From Bordetella parapertussis (lineage in GTDB: Bacteria; Pseudomonadota; Gammaproteobacteria; Burkholderiales; Casimicrobiaceae), in assembly GCA_943331295.2 (NCBI GenBank), contig CALQLA020000015.1:1-64000 (forward strand): a DNA stretch of 64,000 bases, read 5' to 3'. The notes below the pieces were generated by a model. It did no database searches, had not been told where the DNA came from, and was given only the letters and a program-made list of their open reading frames with translations. How positions within the stretch are numbered: the first letter of the stretch is position 1; each line of letters starts with the position of its first letter. The position numbers were made by a program, and so were the translations under genes. Below are positions 26,550 through 36,900 of this stretch, one piece after another.

Positions 26550-27359
26550 TCAACGGCTGGCGAACGATTGTTCCTCGAGTTCCACGCCCAGGCGCACTTC
26601 CTGCTCGATCAGCGTCCAGATGTGGTTCGTCAGGTTGACGAACTCGGGAGTGAACTTGACGTCGAGCCCGCGCGGGCGCGGCAGGTCGACCACGATCTCT
26701 TCCTTCAGGCGTCCCGGCCGCGCCGTTAAAACGAACACCCGGTCGGAAAGGTAGACGGCCTCGTCGATCTGGTGCGTGACGAGCACCATGCTCTTCTTCG
26801 TCTCGCGCCACACCCGCATCAACTCCTGCTGCATGACGATGCGGGTCTGCGCGTCGAGCGCGGCGAACGGCTCGTCCATCAGCAGCACGTCGGCGCCCAC
26901 CGTCAGCGCCCGGGCGAGGTTCACGCGCTGGCGCATGCCGCCGGAAAGCTCGTGCGGGAAGTTCGACTCGAAGTTGACGAGCCCCGTGAGGCGCAGGAAC
27001 TCGCGCGCCACCTTGCGCGCGCCGCCCATGTCGCGGCGCTGGATCTCGGGGCCGAGCACGGTGTTCTCGAGCACCGTGCGCCAGGGCAGCAGGCAGTCGT
27101 GCTGGAACACGAACGCGACCTCGCCGCCCGGCTTGGTCATAAGCTTGCCGTCGATCTCGACGGTGCCCGACGACGGCGGTATCAGGCCATTGAGCAGGCG
27201 CAGGAAGGTGGTCTTGCCGCAGCCCGACGCGCCGACGATGCTGACGAACTCGCCGTCCTGCACCGAGATGCTGATGTCGCGCAGTGCCTCGAGCTCGCTG
27301 TCGCGCTTGCGGAACGTCTTCGACAGCGCGCGCGTCTGGAGCTTGGGCGGGGCGGTCAC
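26550..27359 (-). CDS. ABC transporter ATPase (SsuB/TauB-like)
   Basis: The ATP-binding subunit (269 residues): Walker A GASGCGKTT near residue 47, Q-loop FQHDCLLPW near residue 92, signature LSGGMRQR near residue 144, Walker B VLLMDEP near residue 164 and H-loop VTHQIDEA near residue 197. The GTG start overlaps the permease stop (GTGA). Ten bases separate it from the binding-protein gene. It energises import of the ligand of the adjacent NMT1-type protein. Confidence 0.93.
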   Translation of the reverse strand: MTAPPKLQTRALSKTFRKRDSELEALRDISISVQDGEFVSIVGASGCGKTTFLRLLNGLIPPSSGTVEIDGKLMTKPGGEVAFVFQHDCLLPWRTVLENTVLGPEIQRRDMGGARKVAREFLRLTGLVNFESNFPHELSGGMRQRVNLARALTVGADVLLMDEPFAALDAQTRIVMQQELMRVWRETKKSMVLVTHQIDEAVYLSDRVFVLTARPGRLKEEIVVDLPRPRGLDVKFTPEFVNLTNHIWTLIEQEVRLGVELEEQSFASR

Positions 27360-28180
27360 TGGTTGTCCTCCTGGCGCCACGGGGCAAGGCGGGCCTCGAG
27401 CCATTTCAGGAACTCGACGGACACCACGCCGGCGATCGCCAGCACCAGCACGCCGACGAAGAGCGCGGCGGTGTCGAAGTTCTGCGCCGACGTCAGGATC
27501 AGGAAGCCCAGCCCGGCACGGGCGCCGAAAAGCTCGGCCACCACCACGCCCACCAGCGCCCGCGCCACGCCGAGGCGCAGCCCGGCGATGATGAACGGCA
27601 GCGCCGCGGGAATCCGCACCTTGACCTGGATCTGCGCCGGCGTGGCGCCGAACGACCGCGCGGCCTCGATCAGGTGGCGGTCGGTCGTGGTGAGGCCGGC
27701 CACCGTGTTGATGATGATCGGGAACACGGCGGTGAGGAAGATGATGATGATCTTCGACCACACGCCGATGCCGAACGCCAGGATGAAGAGCGGGCCCAGC
27801 GCGATGATCGGCGTGGCGTAGAGCATCGAGATCCACGGCTCGAAGAACCGGCGCGCCACCCGCGAGCCGGCGAGCCCGACGCCGATCAGGACGCCGACCA
27901 CGGTGGCGAGCCCGAAGCCGCTCGCGAACTCGATGCCGCTCACCAGCATGTCGTTCTTCAACTCGCCGCTCTTCCACAACGCGATCGCCTTCAGCACGAT
28001 CTGCTCGAGCGGTACGAAGAAGATCGGGCTCTTGACGATGAAGTGGGCGGTGATCTCCCACAGCAGCACGGCCACCGCGAACGACGCCACCGTCTGCGCG
28101 ATGCCGGCGGGAATCCAGCCGGTCAGCCGGCGCCAGGCGCCGGCGACCGGGCGGGTGCTCATTGCCTCCATCGGCGTCAC
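27356..28180 (-). CDS. ABC transporter permease (SsuC/TauC-like)
   Basis: A 274-residue inner-membrane permease with about six TM helices and the EAA loop EAARSFGATPAQIQVKVRIP near residue 172, which contacts the ATPase. The start is uncertain: ATG 28180 or the internal ATG six codons later. Its gene lies 22 bases after the FAH enzyme, so importer and enzyme genes are probably one leftward operon. Confidence 0.92.
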   Translation of the reverse strand: MTPMEAMSTRPVAGAWRRLTGWIPAGIAQTVASFAVAVLLWEITAHFIVKSPIFFVPLEQIVLKAIALWKSGELKNDMLVSGIEFASGFGLATVVGVLIGVGLAGSRVARRFFEPWISMLYATPIIALGPLFILAFGIGVWSKIIIIFLTAVFPIIINTVAGLTTTDRHLIEAARSFGATPAQIQVKVRIPAALPFIIAGLRLGVARALVGVVVAELFGARAGLGFLILTSAQNFDTAALFVGVLVLAIAGVVSVEFLKWLEARLAPWRQEDNQ

Positions 28181-28202
28181 GACGCTCCGCGGGGCACGCG
28201 CG

Positions 28203-29018
28203 CTATGCCGTCTTCAGCGGGTACTTCGACGCCTCGCCCGCCATCCGGCGCGGACTGGCGACGATCGGGTTCGACAGCGTGCCGATGCCGGACACGCCGA
28301 CGTGGCAGGTCTGCCCGATGTTCATCGGCCCGATGCCGGCCGGCGTGCCCGTGAGGATCAGGTCGCCCGGCAGGAACGTCATGAAGTACGAGAAATAGGA
28401 CAGCATCTTCGTGACGGGAAAGATCATGTCGCTGGTGTGTACCTTCTGCCGCAGCTCGCCGTCCACGTGCACGGTGAGCTCGACGTCGTCGGGGTTGGTC
28501 GCCGTGTCGAGCCAGGGCCCGACCGGGCAGAACGTGTCCCACGACTTCGAGAAGATCACGGTGTGGCGGCCGTCGTGGCAGACGTCGCGCGCGGTGACGT
28601 CGTTGGCGGGCGCGTAGCCCAGCACGTACTTGGGCACGTCCGCCGGCTCCACGTTGCGCATCTTCCGTCGGATGACCACGGCAAGCTCGCCCTCGAACTC
28701 GAGCCGGTTGGTTTCCGGCGGGTACTGGATCGGCTCCTGGTGGCCGATCAGCGTGCTGACGGGCTTCTGCAGCACGACGGGCACCACGGGGATCGGCTGG
28801 TTGGTCTCCTTCGCGTGGCCCGTGTAGTTGAGCCCGCCCATGATGATCTTAGTCGGCTCGCAGGGGGCAAGGAGGCGCAACCCGGCCAGCGGCCGCGACG
28901 CGCTGCTCACCTTGAAGTCGTCGTAGACGCTGCCCTCGATGTCGAACACCACGTCGCCTTCGACGACGCCGTAGCACGCGCTGTTGGTGATGGGATTCCA
29001 GAAACGGGCGATCTTCAT
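28203..29018 (-). CDS. Fumarylacetoacetate hydrolase-fold enzyme, copy 1
   Basis: A 271-residue FAH-family protein. Metal ligands are seen in FEGELAVVI (two glutamates near residue 113) and in the aspartate of GYAPANDVTARD near residue 140; the substrate-loop TGTPAGIG is near residue 232. Family members are ring-cleavage hydrolases, isomerases or decarboxylases acting on beta-diketo or oxo-enoic acids. It is paralogous to the protein at 30084-30878 and separated from it by the dehydrogenase-like gene. Confidence 0.87.
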   Translation of the reverse strand: MKIARFWNPITNSACYGVVEGDVVFDIEGSVYDDFKVSSASRPLAGLRLLAPCEPTKIIMGGLNYTGHAKETNQPIPVVPVVLQKPVSTLIGHQEPIQYPPETNRLEFEGELAVVIRRKMRNVEPADVPKYVLGYAPANDVTARDVCHDGRHTVIFSKSWDTFCPVGPWLDTATNPDDVELTVHVDGELRQKVHTSDMIFPVTKMLSYFSYFMTFLPGDLILTGTPAGIGPMNIGQTCHVGVSGIGTLSNPIVASPRRMAGEASKYPLKTA

Positions 29019-29031
29019 CAGGGCTCCTGAT

Positions 29032-30024
29032 TCAGCCGCGGGCAAGCGCCGCGGCGTTGGTGATGCTGGCGGGCCGGCCGGCCATGAACGCCAGTACGTT
29101 GTCGATGCTGGTGCGCATGCCGCGCAGCGAACCTTCCTCGGTGTTCCACGCGCTGGACGGCGTCAGCACGACGTTGCGCATCTGCCGGTACGGGTGGTCC
29201 GACGGCAGCGGCGACTGCCAGAAGACGTCGAGGCCGGCGCCGCGCAGGCGGCCGTCGTCGAGCGCCGCGACGAGCGCCGTGTCGTCCACCAGCTCGCCGC
29301 GCGCGGTGTTGATCAGGATGGCGCCCTTCTTCATCAGCGCGATCCGGTCGCGCCCGAGGAAGCCGCGAAGTTCGGGAAACAGCCGCAGGTGCAGCGACAG
29401 GACGTCGGCTCGCGCCAGCACGTCGTCGAGCGGAGCGGCCGTGGCGCCCACGGCCGCCGCGCGCTCGGCGCTGTTGTCGCGCGACCACGAGATCACGTTC
29501 ATGCCGATGCCGCGGGCCAGCGGCACGAATTCGCGGGCGATGGCGGACAGGCCCACGATGCCGAGCGTCTTGCCGCCCAGCTCGATGCCCTGCAGCGTCG
29601 CCCACTCGCCGGCGCGGATCGCGCGGTCCTGCTCGGTGATGCGCCGCGCGACATCCAGCATCAGCGCGAGGCAGTGCTCGGCAATCGCGCGCTTGGTGCC
29701 GGCGACGTTGCCGACGGCGATGCCGCGGGTGCTGGCGAACGCGACGTCGACGTCCTCCACGCCGGCGCCGGCGATGCAGATGAAGCGCAGCCGGGGTGCG
29801 GCGGCGATCACGTCGGCGGGAAAGCGGGTGAACGCCGGCCGGAACGACAGCACGATGTCGGCGTCGCGGATGCGCTCGGCGAGCTGCTCCTGCGTGGGTC
29901 GCGATCCGTGGATCACGACGTCGGCCACCTCGCGCAGGCGTGCCAGTTCGTCGGGGCTGCTGCCGTAGCGGTTGGCGATGTCGTCGGGAATCACGACGCG
30001 CAGGCGTTGGCTGGGCTGTGTCAT
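29032..30024 (-). CDS. D-2-hydroxyacid dehydrogenase-family protein with degenerate motifs
   Basis: The protein (330 residues) has the two-domain layout of the family and keeps the substrate arginine in INTARGELVD near residue 240. Three other expected elements are missing. The Rossmann GxGxxG reads GLSAIA near residue 180. The catalytic Glu position in the DVFxxEP motif reads DVFWQSP. The catalytic His in TPHxA reads TPSSA. It may bind a ligand or catalyse something else rather than act as an ordinary NAD-dependent dehydrogenase. It lies 13 bases upstream of FAH copy 1 and 59 bases downstream of FAH copy 2. Confidence 0.78.
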   Translation of the reverse strand: MTQPSQRLRVVIPDDIANRYGSSPDELARLREVADVVIHGSRPTQEQLAERIRDADIVLSFRPAFTRFPADVIAAAPRLRFICIAGAGVEDVDVAFASTRGIAVGNVAGTKRAIAEHCLALMLDVARRITEQDRAIRAGEWATLQGIELGGKTLGIVGLSAIAREFVPLARGIGMNVISWSRDNSAERAAAVGATAAPLDDVLARADVLSLHLRLFPELRGFLGRDRIALMKKGAILINTARGELVDDTALVAALDDGRLRGAGLDVFWQSPLPSDHPYRQMRNVVLTPSSAWNTEEGSLRGMRTSIDNVLAFMAGRPASITNAAALARG

Positions 30025-30083
30025 GGCGGATCCGGGCGGTGTCGAAAAAAGGGGCGGCGGGACGGCGCGCTTGCTGCGCCCGG

Positions 30084-30878
30084 TCAGGCCGCGGGCTTGC
30101 GCCGCGCGCTGCCGACGATCGGGTTGGACAGCGTGCCGATGCCCTCGATGGCGATCTCGCAGGTCTGCCCGATCTCCATGCGGCCGATGCCCGCCGGGGT
30201 GCCGGTGAGCACGAGGTCCCCCGGCAGCAGCGTCATGACGCGCGAGAAGTACGCGAGCATCGTCTCGACCGGGAAGATCATGTCGGAGGTGCGCGTTTCC
30301 TGCCGCAGCTTGCCGTCCACGCGCAGCGTCATCTGCAGGTCGGACGGGTCGACGTCGGTTTCGAGCCAGGGCCCGAGTGGGCAGAACGTGTCGAACGCCT
30401 TGGAGACGCACAGGTTGAGGAAGTTGCCGCCCTCGACCTGGATGTCGCGGGCGGTGACGTCGTTCGCGCAGGTGTAGCCCAGGATGTGCGCGCGGACGTC
30501 CGCCTCGGCGACGTTGCGCATCGTCCGCCCGACCACCACGGCGAGCTCGGCCTCGTATTCGAGGCGCTCGGTCTCGGGCGGATAGACGATGGCCTCGTCC
30601 GGCCCGACAAGCCCGCTGGGCGGCTTGAGGAAACAGGCGGAGACCTTGGGAATGGGCAACCCCACTTCCTTGGCGTGCCCGTAGTAGTTGAGGCCGCCGC
30701 AGACGATCTTCGACGGCACCGCCGGCGCGGCGAGACGAACGGCCGCGAGCCTGTGCTCCGCCTTGCCGTAAGCGATTCCTGCATAGGGCGCAGCGGCGAG
30801 CTCGCGCACGCTGTCGCCGTCGAGCACGCCCCACAGCGCATCCCGCGCGTCCGGCGGAACGAAACGTACGATCTTCAT
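30084..30878 (-). CDS. Fumarylacetoacetate hydrolase-fold enzyme, copy 2
   Basis: A 264-residue FAH-family protein with CGGLNYYGHAKE near residue 61, metal-binding glutamates in YEAELAVVVG near residue 112, CANDVTARD near residue 140 and TGTPAGIG near residue 227. It is the first gene of the leftward operon and is divergent from the GntR-type regulator, which is its likely controller. It likely handles an oxo-acid intermediate of the pathway fed by the adjoining importer. Confidence 0.88.
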   Translation of the reverse strand: MKIVRFVPPDARDALWGVLDGDSVRELAAAPYAGIAYGKAEHRLAAVRLAAPAVPSKIVCGGLNYYGHAKEVGLPIPKVSACFLKPPSGLVGPDEAIVYPPETERLEYEAELAVVVGRTMRNVAEADVRAHILGYTCANDVTARDIQVEGGNFLNLCVSKAFDTFCPLGPWLETDVDPSDLQMTLRVDGKLRQETRTSDMIFPVETMLAYFSRVMTLLPGDLVLTGTPAGIGRMEIGQTCEIAIEGIGTLSNPIVGSARRKPAA

Positions 30879-31036
30879 CCGTCCTCCTCCTTCCCGCGGC
30901 CGATCTCGTCGCGTATCCGCGCGCGGGGGTGCTCGCTGCCGCCATCGGTGCCGTTGATGCCCGACGACTTGTCCGTTGGGAAAAATAGCACCGCGCTCCG
31001 GGCATGTCGAGTATTTTTCGATAATCTATTTCCTTT

Positions 31037-31060
31037 CCGAAAATCGCCTTGATTTTCCGG
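31037..31060. promoter_or_regulatory. Candidate operator in the GntR/FAH divergent promoter region
   Basis: An inverted repeat, CCGAAAATC at 31037-31045 and GATTTTCCGG at 31051-31060, lies in the 225-base gap between the divergent genes, 44 bases before the regulator start. The gap is much richer in A+T than its surroundings (about 30,985-31,060), as expected for overlapping divergent promoters. Ownership by the GntR protein is inferred from position. Confidence 0.5.
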
Positions 31061-31103
31061 ATGTCCGGACGTAGATTGGCGCTTTGCTTTCCGGGCGCCA
31101 TCG

Positions 31104-31868
31104 ATGAGCGTGCTCACCCCCCCTCGCCGCCAAGCCGACCGCGCCAAGCCCGCGGCGCCGGCGCCGGCCGCGCCGCCCGCGACCAAGCCGACCCTCGTCA
31201 CCGCCGTGCACGACCGGCTGCGGCGCGACATCCTGCGCGGCGTGCTTGCACCCGGCAAGCGATTGCGGCTGCAGGAACTCTCCGACGCGTATGGCTGCGG
31301 GATGGGCGCGCTGCGCGAGGCGCTGTCGCGCCTCGTCGGCGACAGCATCGTCGAGTTCGAGGATCGCCGCGGCTTTACCGTCCCCGCCATCACCGGCAAG
31401 GACCTCTCGGACCTGCTCGAGATGCGCCTGCTGCTGGAGGAAAAGGCGCTGCGCGACTCCCTTGCCAAGGGGGGCGTCGAATGGGAGGTCGAGGTACTGG
31501 CCGCATTCCACCGGCTCTCGCGCACCAGCGACATCCGCGCGGGCGATCCGCGCATCGTCAGCGAGGAGTGGGAGCGCGCGCACTCCGCGTTCCACCATGC
31601 GCTGGTGGCGGCGTGCGATTTCCCGCTGCTCCAGCAGTTCCGCGAGGTGGTGATGGCCCAGAGCGACCGCTATCGCCACATCTACCTGCAATACGCGTCG
31701 CAAGGCCGCGACCACGGCGACGAGCACCGGCAGATCATGGAGGCGGCGCTGCGCCGCGACGCCGACCAGACCGTCGAGCTGATGCGCCGGCACCTGAAGC
31801 GCACGGTCGACCTGCTGCTCGCCGCCGGTTTCGCGCAGGAGCCTTCGAAGCGGCGCGCGAAGCGCTGA
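31104..31868 (+). CDS. GntR-family (FCD) transcriptional regulator
   Basis: A 254-residue regulator. An Ala/Pro-rich N-terminal extension of 30 residues precedes the winged-helix domain (VHDRLRRDILRG..., LREALSRLVGDSIVE near residue 72). The all-helical FCD ligand domain (residues 105-240) has the conserved histidines in HHALVAAC, HRQIMEAAL and the E..R pattern. FCD regulators respond to organic acids. It is divergent from the FAH/importer operon and lies upstream of the second binding protein, so it may control both directions. Confidence 0.9.
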   Translation: MSVLTPPRRQADRAKPAAPAPAAPPATKPTLVTAVHDRLRRDILRGVLAPGKRLRLQELSDAYGCGMGALREALSRLVGDSIVEFEDRRGFTVPAITGKDLSDLLEMRLLLEEKALRDSLAKGGVEWEVEVLAAFHRLSRTSDIRAGDPRIVSEEWERAHSAFHHALVAACDFPLLQQFREVVMAQSDRYRHIYLQYASQGRDHGDEHRQIMEAALRRDADQTVELMRRHLKRTVDLLLAAGFAQEPSKRRAKR

Positions 31869-31987
31869 CGACCACCCGTCATCCCCACCCGGCGGCCCCG
31901 CAGACGCCGGCAGCATCCGCAACGCAAATGCCGTCGAACACCAGTCCCGTCGTAAGTAAGACCAAAACACAAAGAACGGAGGATCAC

Positions 31988-32962
31988 ATGCGCGTGGCTT
32001 CGAGGTATCTCGTCCTGTCCTGCCTTTCCCTGTTCGCGCTCGCGGCCGCCGTCGCCGATCCTGCGCTGGCGCAGAAGAAGAAGGTGATCGTCGGCAACGT
32101 CGCGCCGATCGCGCTCTTCTGGCCCGACTTCATCGCCCAGAAGCAGGGCTTCTACGCGAAGGAAGGGCTCGAGGTCGAGACGATCTTCGTCGGCAGCGTC
32201 GCCGCCGCCGTGCAGCAGACGATCGGCGGCTCGATCGACATCGCGTTCACCACCGCGGAGACCGCGATCCGGGCCAACGACCGCGGCGGCGACGTGATCA
32301 TCCTCGGCGAAACCGTCTTCAAGTGGCCGTATTCGTTCATGGCCGCGAAGGACGTGAAGAAACCGCAGGACCTCAAGGGCAAGAAGTGCATCCTGTCGAC
32401 GCCCAAGCAGGACTTCTACTGGATCTGGAACCAGTGGCTGCGCGACCAGGGGATGAAGCCCGAGGACGTCGAGCAGATCTTCGACGGCGCCACCCCAAAC
32501 CGGTACGCCGCGCTCGCGAACAACGCGGTGCAGTGCGCGATCCTGTCGCAGCCGTTCGACTTCCGCGCCATCGCCGAGGGCTACACGCAGCTCGCCGACA
32601 CGTCGTTCTTCGCCAAGCAGTACGCGTTCGTCGTCATCGCGTCGCGGCAGACCTGGGCGAAGAACAATCCCGAGACCGCGCGGGCTTTCCTGCGCGCGAT
32701 CGCTGCCGCGATCGACTGGTTCTACGACCCCGCGAACAAGGACGCCGCCGTCACGATCCTCGCCGACGTGTCGAAGCAGAACCGGCCGCTGATCGAGCAG
32801 ACCTACGACTACTACTTCGCGAAGACGCAGCCGTACAGCCGGGGCGCGAAGATCCCCGAGGCCGGGATGCGCAACCTGGTGGACACGCTGGTCGATGCGG
32901 GCGAGATCAAGTCGGGGCGCGACCTGTCGCGGTACATGGACACGAGCTACCTGCCGAAATGA
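31988..32962 (+). CDS. ABC transporter substrate-binding protein (NMT1/SsuA-like), copy 2
   Basis: A 324-residue secreted protein closely related to copy 1 at 25562-26539 (shared APIALFWP.FIAQKQGFYAKEGL, FTTAETA, FDGATPNRYA, YDPANK and the ending SYLPK/SFLPK). The signal peptide ends near PALA, residue 28. ATG 31988 follows GGAGG. No permease or ATPase accompanies it, so it may deliver a second ligand to the importer encoded by the leftward operon. Its stop overlaps the next start (ATGA). Confidence 0.9.
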   Translation: MRVASRYLVLSCLSLFALAAAVADPALAQKKKVIVGNVAPIALFWPDFIAQKQGFYAKEGLEVETIFVGSVAAAVQQTIGGSIDIAFTTAETAIRANDRGGDVIILGETVFKWPYSFMAAKDVKKPQDLKGKKCILSTPKQDFYWIWNQWLRDQGMKPEDVEQIFDGATPNRYAALANNAVQCAILSQPFDFRAIAEGYTQLADTSFFAKQYAFVVIASRQTWAKNNPETARAFLRAIAAAIDWFYDPANKDAAVTILADVSKQNRPLIEQTYDYYFAKTQPYSRGAKIPEAGMRNLVDTLVDAGEIKSGRDLSRYMDTSYLPK

Positions 32963-33948
32963 GCGCACCGATGTCCCGCCGCCGACTGGGCGGCCTCGAA
33001 GTCTCCGCCGTCGGGCTGGGCTGCATGTCGATGACGCCCGTCTACGCGGCGCCCGACGCCGACGGCGCGATCGCCACGATCCACCGCGCGCCCGATCTCG
33101 GCATCGACTTCCTCGACACCTCCGACGCGTACGCGCAAGGGCGGAACGAGGATATGGTGGGCCGCGCGATCGCCGGGCGGCGCAACCGCTACGTCATCGC
33201 CACCAAGTTCGGCAACCTCCGCCGCCCCGACGGCACCGCCGCCGTCGACGGCCGGCCGGAGTATGCGCGCGAGGCGTGCGAGGCGAGCTTGAAGCGCCTC
33301 GGCATCGACACGATCGACCTCTACTTCGTCCACCGGATCGACCCGACAGTGCCGATCGAGGACACGATGGGCGCGCTCGCCGACCTGGTGCGGCAGGGCA
33401 AGGTGCGCCACGTCGGCCTGTCCGAGGCCGGCCCCGCGACGATCCGGCGCGCGCACGCGGCGCATCCGCTCGCCGCGCTGCAGACCGAATACTCGCTGTG
33501 GTCGCGCGACGTCGAGGCCGGCACGCTCGACCTCTGCCGCGAACTCGGCATCGGCTTCGTCGCGTACAGCCCACTCGGCCGCGGCTTCCTGACGGGCGCG
33601 ATCGATGCCACCACTGCGTTCGGCGACAAGGACGTGCGCTCGCACATGCCGCGCTTCCTTGGCGAGCAACTGGCGCGCAACCTCGCGCTCGTGGCGCCGC
33701 TGCGGAAGTTGGCTGCGGTCGAGCGCTGCTCGCCCGCGCAGCTCGCGCTGGCGTGGGTGCTCTCGCGCGGTGATACCATCGTACCGATCGCGGGCACCAG
33801 CCACGTCCGCTGGCTGGAGGACAACGCGGCGGCCGTTTCGCTGGCGCCGTCGCCGGCCACGCTGGCTGCACTCGACGAGACATTCCGGCCCGGCGTCGCG
33901 GCCGGCACCCGCTACCCAGAAGCAATGATGCCCCGGCTCGGGCTCTGA
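32959..33948 (+). CDS. Aldo/keto reductase
   Basis: A 329-residue (beta/alpha)8 NADPH-dependent oxidoreductase. The catalytic tetrad is visible: Asp-x-x-x-x-Tyr in DTSDAYAQGRNE near residue 55, Lys in ATKFG near residue 80 and His in FVHRIDP near residue 127. The NADPH-binding segment is near IVPIAGTSHVRWL, residue 275. Its start overlaps the stop of the second binding protein (ATGA), so the genes are translationally coupled. It probably reduces an aldehyde or ketone of the transported compound; the substrate is unknown. Confidence 0.9.
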   Translation: MSAPMSRRRLGGLEVSAVGLGCMSMTPVYAAPDADGAIATIHRAPDLGIDFLDTSDAYAQGRNEDMVGRAIAGRRNRYVIATKFGNLRRPDGTAAVDGRPEYAREACEASLKRLGIDTIDLYFVHRIDPTVPIEDTMGALADLVRQGKVRHVGLSEAGPATIRRAHAAHPLAALQTEYSLWSRDVEAGTLDLCRELGIGFVAYSPLGRGFLTGAIDATTAFGDKDVRSHMPRFLGEQLARNLALVAPLRKLAAVERCSPAQLALAWVLSRGDTIVPIAGTSHVRWLEDNAAAVSLAPSPATLAALDETFRPGVAAGTRYPEAMMPRLGL

Positions 33949-33974
33949 CGCGCCGCGGCCCACCGCAGGAAGCA

Positions 33975-36900
33975 ATGCCCGATCGCACCGTCACGCTCGA
34001 CGACAAGTACCTCGTCGCCTCGGGCCGAATCTACCTGACCGGCGTGCAAGCGCTGGTCCGGCTGCCGATGATGCAGCGGCAGCGCGACGCCGCGGCCGGC
34101 CTCAACACCGCCGGCTTCATCACCGGCTACCGCGGCTCGCCGCTCGGCACCTACGACAACGCGCTGCACGCGGCGCGCGCGCATCTCGAGGCGCACCAGG
34201 TCACGTTCCAGCCGGGCGTCAACGAGGACCTCGCGGCGACCGCCATCTGGGGCACGCAGCAGGTCCCGCTGTACGACGACGCCACCGTCGACGGCGTGTT
34301 CGGCATCTGGTACGGCAAGGGTCCCGGCGTCGATCGCTCCACCGACGTGCTGAAGCACGCCAACGCCGCGGGCACGTCCGCGCACGGCGGCGTGCTGCTG
34401 CTGGCCGGCGACGACCACGGCTGCCAGTCGTCCACCAGCGCGCACCAGAGCGAGCAGGTGCTGATCGCGGCGATGATCCCGGTGTTGAATCCCGCCACCG
34501 TCGAGGACTACCTCGACTTCGGGCTGATCGGCATCGCGATGTCGCGCTATGCCGGCTGCTGGGTGGGCTTCAAGACCATCGCCGAAGCCGTGGAGAGCTC
34601 GGCCACCGTCGACGTCAGCCCCGATCGGGTGCGCATCGCGATTCCCGTCGACCACGTCCTCCCGCCGGACGGCCTCGGCCTGCGCTGGCCCGACCCGCCG
34701 CTGGTGCAGGAGCGCCGGCTGCACGGCCCCAAGATGGACGCGGTGCTCGCGTTCGCGCGGGCCAACGCGCTCGACCGACTGGTGTTGGATCCGCCGGCGG
34801 CCCGGCTCGGCATCGCCGCCACCGGCAAGGCCTACCTCGACGTGCGCCAGGCGTTCGACGATCTCGGGATCGACGACGACCGCGCCCGAGCCCTCGGCAT
34901 CCGGCTCTACAAGATCGGCCTGTCGTGGCCGCTCGAGCCCGTCGGCGCGCGCGCGTTCTCGGCCGGGCTGGAAGAGATCCTGGTGGTCGAGGAAAAGCGG
35001 GCCATGGTCGAGGACCAGCTGCTGAAGCTCCTCTACGCCCTGCCCCAGCGCCCGCGCGTGGTCGGCAAGCGCGACGAGGCCGGGCGCGTGCTGCTGCCCT
35101 CCGAAGGCGAGCTGTCGCCGGCGGTGGTCGCGTCCGCCATCGCCGCCCGGCTCGAGGGCCTCCACGGCGCGCTGCCGTGGCTCGCCGCGCCGCTCGCGCG
35201 CCTCCAGCGCCTGCAGCGCGTCGCCGACGGCAGCGTCGCCTATCCGCTGCGCGCGCCGTACTTCTGCTCCGGCTGCCCGCACAACACGTCGACGCGCGTG
35301 CCCGAAGGCAGCCGCGCGCTGGCGGGGATCGGCTGCCACTACCTCGCGATCCACATGCCGCGGCAGACGAAGACCTTCACGCACATGGGCGGCGAAGGCG
35401 CGGCGTGGATCGGGCAGGCGCCTTACCTGAAGCAGAAGCACGTGTTCCAGAACATCGGCGACGGCACCTACTTCCACAGCGGGCTGCTGGCGATCCGCGC
35501 GGCCGCGACCGCCGGCGTCAACATCACGTACAAGATCCTGTTCAACGACGCCGTGGCGATGACCGGCGGGCAGGCGGTGGACGGCAACCTGACGGTGCCG
35601 ACGATCACGCACCAGGTGCTGGCCGAAGGGGCACGCCGGGTGGTCGTCGTCGCCGACGATCCGTCGAAGTACGACCGGGGGTCCGGGCTCGCGCCGGGCG
35701 TCACGGTCCGCCATCGCGACGAGCTCGACGCCGTCCAGCGCGAGTTGCGCGAGGTGCCGGGCATGACGGTCCTCGTCTACGACCAGGTCTGCGCGGCGGA
35801 AAAGCGCCGGCGCCGGAAGCGCGGAAAGATGCCGGAGCCGCCCGAGCGCGTGTTCATCAACGCGGCCGTCTGCGAGGGCTGCGGCGACTGTGGCGAGCAG
35901 TCGAACTGCGTGTCGATCAAGCCGCTGGAAACGCCGCTGGGCAGGAAGCGCACGATCGACCAGTCGGCGTGCAACAAGGACTACAGCTGCCTCAAGGGCT
36001 TCTGCCCCAGCTTCGTCACCGTGCGCGGCGCACAGGTGCGGCGCACGGCGAGCGCGCCGCCGGGCGACGACCTCCCGCCGCCGCCGGCGGGCGCGGTGCC
36101 GTGCAACATCCTCGTCACCGGCATCGGCGGCACCGGGGTCATCACGATCGGCGCGCTGCTCGGCATGGCCGCGCACATCGAGGGCAAGGGCTGCAGCGTG
36201 CTCGACTTCACCGGCATGGCGCAAAAGAACGGCGCGGTGACGAGCCACATCCGCATCGCGGCCTCCCCCGCCGACCTGCACGCGGTGCGGGTGAGCGCCG
36301 GCGCCGCCGACGTGGTGCTGGGCTGCGACATGACGGTCGCCGCCAGCCCGGGATCGCTGTCGCGGATGGAACCGGGGCGCACGCGCGCCGTGGTCAACGC
36401 CGACGTCGCGCCGACCGCGGGCTTCGTCGGCCAGCCGGACATGGACATGAAGACCGGCCCGATGCGCCGCGCGCTGCAGGCTGCCGCCGGCAGCGACGGC
36501 GTCGACTTCGTGCCGGCCACGTCGCTCGCCACCGCGCTGATCGGCGATTCGATCGCCACCAACCTGTTCCTGCTGGGCTACGCGTTCCAGAGGGGCTGGA
36601 TTCCCGTCGGCAGCGCCGCGATCCTGCAGGCGATCGACATCAACGGCACCGCGGTGGCGACCAGCAAGGCAGCCTTCGCCTGGGGCCGGCGCGCGGCGCA
36701 GGACCTGCCCGCCGTCGCCGCGCAGGCAGGCACGGCGGCGGACCCGGCCGCGCCCCCTGCGCCGGCCGGCCTCGACGCACTCGTCGCCGACCGCGCAGCG
36801 CGGCTCGTCGCCTACCAGGATGCCGCGTATGCGGCGCGCTACGGGCAGGCCGTCGCGCGCCTCGCCGACGCCGAGCGGCGCGCCGGCGCCGACGACACGC

